Assembly: GCF_001649575.2 (NCBI RefSeq)
Contig: NC_051433.1
Location: forward strand, 10,430,445 to 10,494,444
Length of the DNA: 64,000 nucleotides
Direction of reading: 5' to 3'
DNA from: Kryptolebias marmoratus
Taxonomy: Eukaryota; Chordata; Actinopteri; Cyprinodontiformes; Rivulidae
Shown one piece after another: positions 61,289 through 64,000 of this stretch. Both the position numbers and the translations under genes were made by a program. The number at the start of each line of letters is the position of its first letter. Position 1 is the first letter of the stretch. The notes beneath the pieces were generated by a model. The model was not told the origin of the DNA. It saw only the letters and a list, made by a program, of their open reading frames with translations, and ran no database searches.

Positions 61289-61806
61289 GTAAGATTAAAA
61301 CATATATGTATATATTCCTAAACGGTAAAACAATATTTATAACTAGAATTAAAATTTCCCATAACAGTTAGCAAAAGTACTTGTTGTTGCTACGTTAGCT
61401 TTAGCATACACAGCTAATACTGACCTAAGGCATCAGACATTTAACACATTTCCTGAAAACACACCGCACAATAAAGGCTTTAAAAGACAAATGAAGTAGT
61501 AATCTCTGTTTCTTTAGAGAATGAAATACCATGCAAAATGCATTATAATCAAATTCAAAAAGGTTTTTCTCCTAGTGATTGATTTTGACTCAACTTTCCA
61601 CTGTAGCAAAACAAAGAATAACTCTCAAAGTAACTCTGGAGGTTTAATTTGAAATATATTAATATTAAGTTAAATACTGTGTGTAGCTTTGAGTCTAAAT
61701 AGCTTGGTTTTTATTAGTATGGTGAACAACCACTGATAAGTCACACAAATAATAATATTTTATATTACCAGCTTTAGTTTTTCTTTATTTGTAGCTGATT
61801 GTAACC

Positions 61807-63229
61807 ATGCCCCTGGGGAGATCTGCCAAGAGTACACCCTCCGACAACAGTGAGATGGATGTTGATGGTATGGAATGAGATCTGTGTATTTTTTGTCACT
61901 TTTAAATATCACACCGTGCTGTTCCCACAGCAGCTTTATCCTGCCACTTGATGTAATGTGTTTGTTGCCTTGAATTTTGTCAAACAGAATTGGAGATGGC
62001 TAAACTTCAGAGACAGTTCAGGATCATGGAAGGAGATCGGCAGGCCTACAGCATCCAGGCCCGGGAGCAGATCCGCAAGCAACAGTGAGCAAGAAATACG
62101 CTGAAACCTCAGTGTCAAAAGTGCGTGTTTTTATTTGCCGACTGTTTTTGTTATGCGGCTGAAGGCAGGAAATAGAGAAGCTGCTGAGGGAGCAGGAGGA
62201 GCTGCATCGGAACCTTGGTGCCTGCAAGAGTTTATCTCGCCAACACCGAGACGTCGAGGACACTCAGAGCCTTCAAGTCCTTCTGGAGCAGAGAGACGTG
62301 GTGGAGAAGGAGATGGAGACAGAGAAGCGATGCCAAAAACAGCTGCAGGCAGAGGTGGATAGAGCTTCTCATCTCATGTCGGGTGTGTGCTGATATTTTT
62401 GGTCACACGAACCACAGTTTATGTCACGAGTTTGTGATGTGGGCAGATCTCGAGCTTAGAAGCGAAGCTGGCGGAGCTGAGAAAAGGAGTGATCAGTTCC
62501 AGTGATTCACAAAGGTCGGAGGCACGAAAGACTCAGAAGGCCATACTCACTTTGGAATACAAGCTGGACAGGGTGAGTTTAAAAAAAAAAAAACCTGTTC
62601 TGTTTTATCGTTGTCTGTTTTGTTAACCTTTTTATGTGTGCTATGTTTAGGCCTCCACCCGCTTCAATGAGCAGGTGACCAAAAACTCCCACCTGAAAGA
62701 GGAGTTGCGGACTCTTCACATTGAGCGAGCTCGTTTTCAACAACTGCACAACAGGCTTAATAAGGTTAGAGACCACAGACTATATTATTCTGATTCAGTG
62801 AGTAGCTTGGTTTTTATCTTTTTAAGCCTGTCTGTCATGTATTTTGTCCTTTCCCCTTGAGCAGTGATTGTCAAATTAAACTGTGTGTTGCAGGAGCTGC
62901 AGGAAGTCCATAAGAACATTGGAGAAATTATCAACCTATCCACTGCTGCTTACGATGCAAGGTGAGATTTCAGATTGGGATAAAATGTAGAACGAATCAG
63001 AGGGGGGGAATTAAACTCATATAATGTTACCTGTACATAAGGGAGGAGGCTCAGTCCAAGATGAACCTGATGAGGGAGAAGGCAGTGAAGGACCTTGCCC
63101 AGTACAACACTGAGATGAAGGAACTCGAGAGGATTATTGCTCATGAGTTGAACCTGAAAGAGTTCATGAGCACAAAGTGCAACGAGAGGATGGAGGAAGT
63201 CAGCGAACATGAAGTGACAGCCAGACAAC
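61807..63229 (+). CDS. odad1: Outer dynein arm docking complex coiled-coil protein (ODAD1/CCDC63 family), 5' part
   Basis: Structural axonemal protein; ODAD1 (CCDC114) and its paralogue CCDC63 anchor outer dynein arms to doublet microtubules of motile cilia and sperm flagella. Exons: 61807-61867, 61988-62084, 62165-62354, 62447-62572, 62651-62764, 62894-62961 and 63042-63229; all GT-AG and in frame, giving 281 residues before a phase-1 donor. The start MPLGRSAKSTPSD and the KLQRQFRIMEGDRQAYS block resemble ODAD1; the later KDLAQYNTEMKELERIIAHE block resembles CCDC63, so the paralogue call is tentative. Heptad-rich coiled coil throughout, with no transmembrane segment. The 3' part of the gene lies beyond the right edge; no exon was found in 63230-64000. 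In exon 3, TGA follows at once if the donor is not used. Confidence 0.8.
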
Positions 63230-63289
63230 GTAAGAAACTTTCGGTTCAGCTGAATATTTTTGGCATATTGATAAACAAAACCTGCAAGA

Positions 63290-63425
63290 GGCATCACAGG
63301 AGACACAAACGAGACAAACAACCATTCACACTCTCACTCACTCACATCTAGGGATAATTTAGAGTTACCAGTTAACCTAACATGCATATTTTTGGTCTGT
63401 GGGAGGAAAACGGAGCACCCGGAGT
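63290..63425 (+). repeat. Dispersed repeat fragment in the cilia gene intron
   Basis: AATTTAGAGTTACCAGTTAA-CCTAACATGCATATTTTTGG then TCTGTGGGAGGAAAACGGAG-CACCCGGAG: a word order typical of a very common fish dispersed repeat. Only one end is present. The intron otherwise (63426-64000) is AT-rich, with a short ACCAGCCACT duplication near 63631 and 63651. Confidence 0.65.
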
Positions 63426-64000
63426 ACTAATCTGTTTGTAATAAATATAACATTTCATTAATAGCAAGTGATTCATTACATTTCTCTGTAAGCACAAGCT
63501 GGAGATAACTGAGATGATTCAGGATTTGCGATTCTGCAGTTTTACTGTAATTTACATCATATATTGTACATTTTATATTTTCACAAACACAATCACTACA
63601 GCAAGGCAGGGGTGGAAATTAAAAATTTTTTACCAGCCACTCAAATATTTTACCAGCCACTATTTTTTGTTGTGAAAAAAAGTAATTTCATATGATCATG
63701 ATGATGGAGGTGGGTGGAAGCAGTTGTGGTGCCCTACAAGCTGAACAACACCTCTTTCTGGACACTGCACAGAAATAACTAGATTTTTCTTATTTTATTT
63801 TTTTTATTTTAAACCATTAAAAGATGCATATCTGTACATAAAAAATTCAGACAAGTGAAATTTATTTCTGTGGAGTGTTTTTGAAGTTTTTTTTTGTGCT
63901 TTTGTAAGTTTTTGTACGTAAGTTGTAATGTTTTTCAGACACTTGCTGCTTTTAATGCATAGATCTATTTGTGCTACCCGCTTATATTTAACAGGTAGGA

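Noticed and set aside
1..64000. CRISPR arrays, tRNA, rRNA and bacterial-type operons
   Set aside because: No spaced direct repeats, no cloverleaf with intact A and B boxes and no rRNA-like stretch were found; the spliced genes show this is a vertebrate chromosome.

Overview
The window is vertebrate nuclear DNA, almost certainly a ray-finned (teleost) fish, probably a percomorph-type genome. The evidence is GT-AG introns (many only 70-150 bp), AT-rich intergenic DNA with CA/TA microsatellites, teleost-style dispersed repeats, and proteins whose closest recognisable relatives are vertebrate genes. All gene models below were built by hand from reading frames and splice sites; no alignment or database search was run.

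Layout: (1) 0.9-3.8 kb, mrps16 (+), a complete mitochondrial ribosomal protein gene with a housekeeping ETS/YY1-type promoter. (2) 7.1-13.8 kb, a complete nine-exon membrane mucin gene (+): hydrophobic N-terminus, Ser/Thr-rich domain built from 546-bp near-identical repeats, EGF-like module, SEA domain, second Cys-rich module, transmembrane helix, short tail. (3) 17.06-23.04 kb, errfi1/MIG6 (-), convergent with the mucin gene, with a TATA promoter beside a CA microsatellite and a cluster of E-boxes. (4) 23.3-55.2 kb, about 32 kb in which I find no supportable gene, only dispersed repeats, microsatellites and one homeodomain-motif-rich patch. (5) 55.3-60.7 kb, tas1r3 (+), a complete taste receptor type 1 member 3 gene in eight coding exons, two more than the usual six. 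(6) 61.2-64.0 kb, the 5' part of an ODAD1/CCDC63-family cilia gene (+), running off the right edge.

The genes are functionally unrelated: mitochondrial translation, epithelial surface, EGFR feedback inhibition, taste reception, and ciliary dynein docking. I see no operon-like logic and no undescribed multi-gene system. The items most worth following up are the homogenised mucin repeat array, the two extra tas1r3 introns, a short head-to-head telomeric repeat inside tas1r3, the altered C-terminus of ERRFI1, the E-box/hairpin element upstream of errfi1, and the RFX/forkhead-like motifs at the cilia gene promoter.
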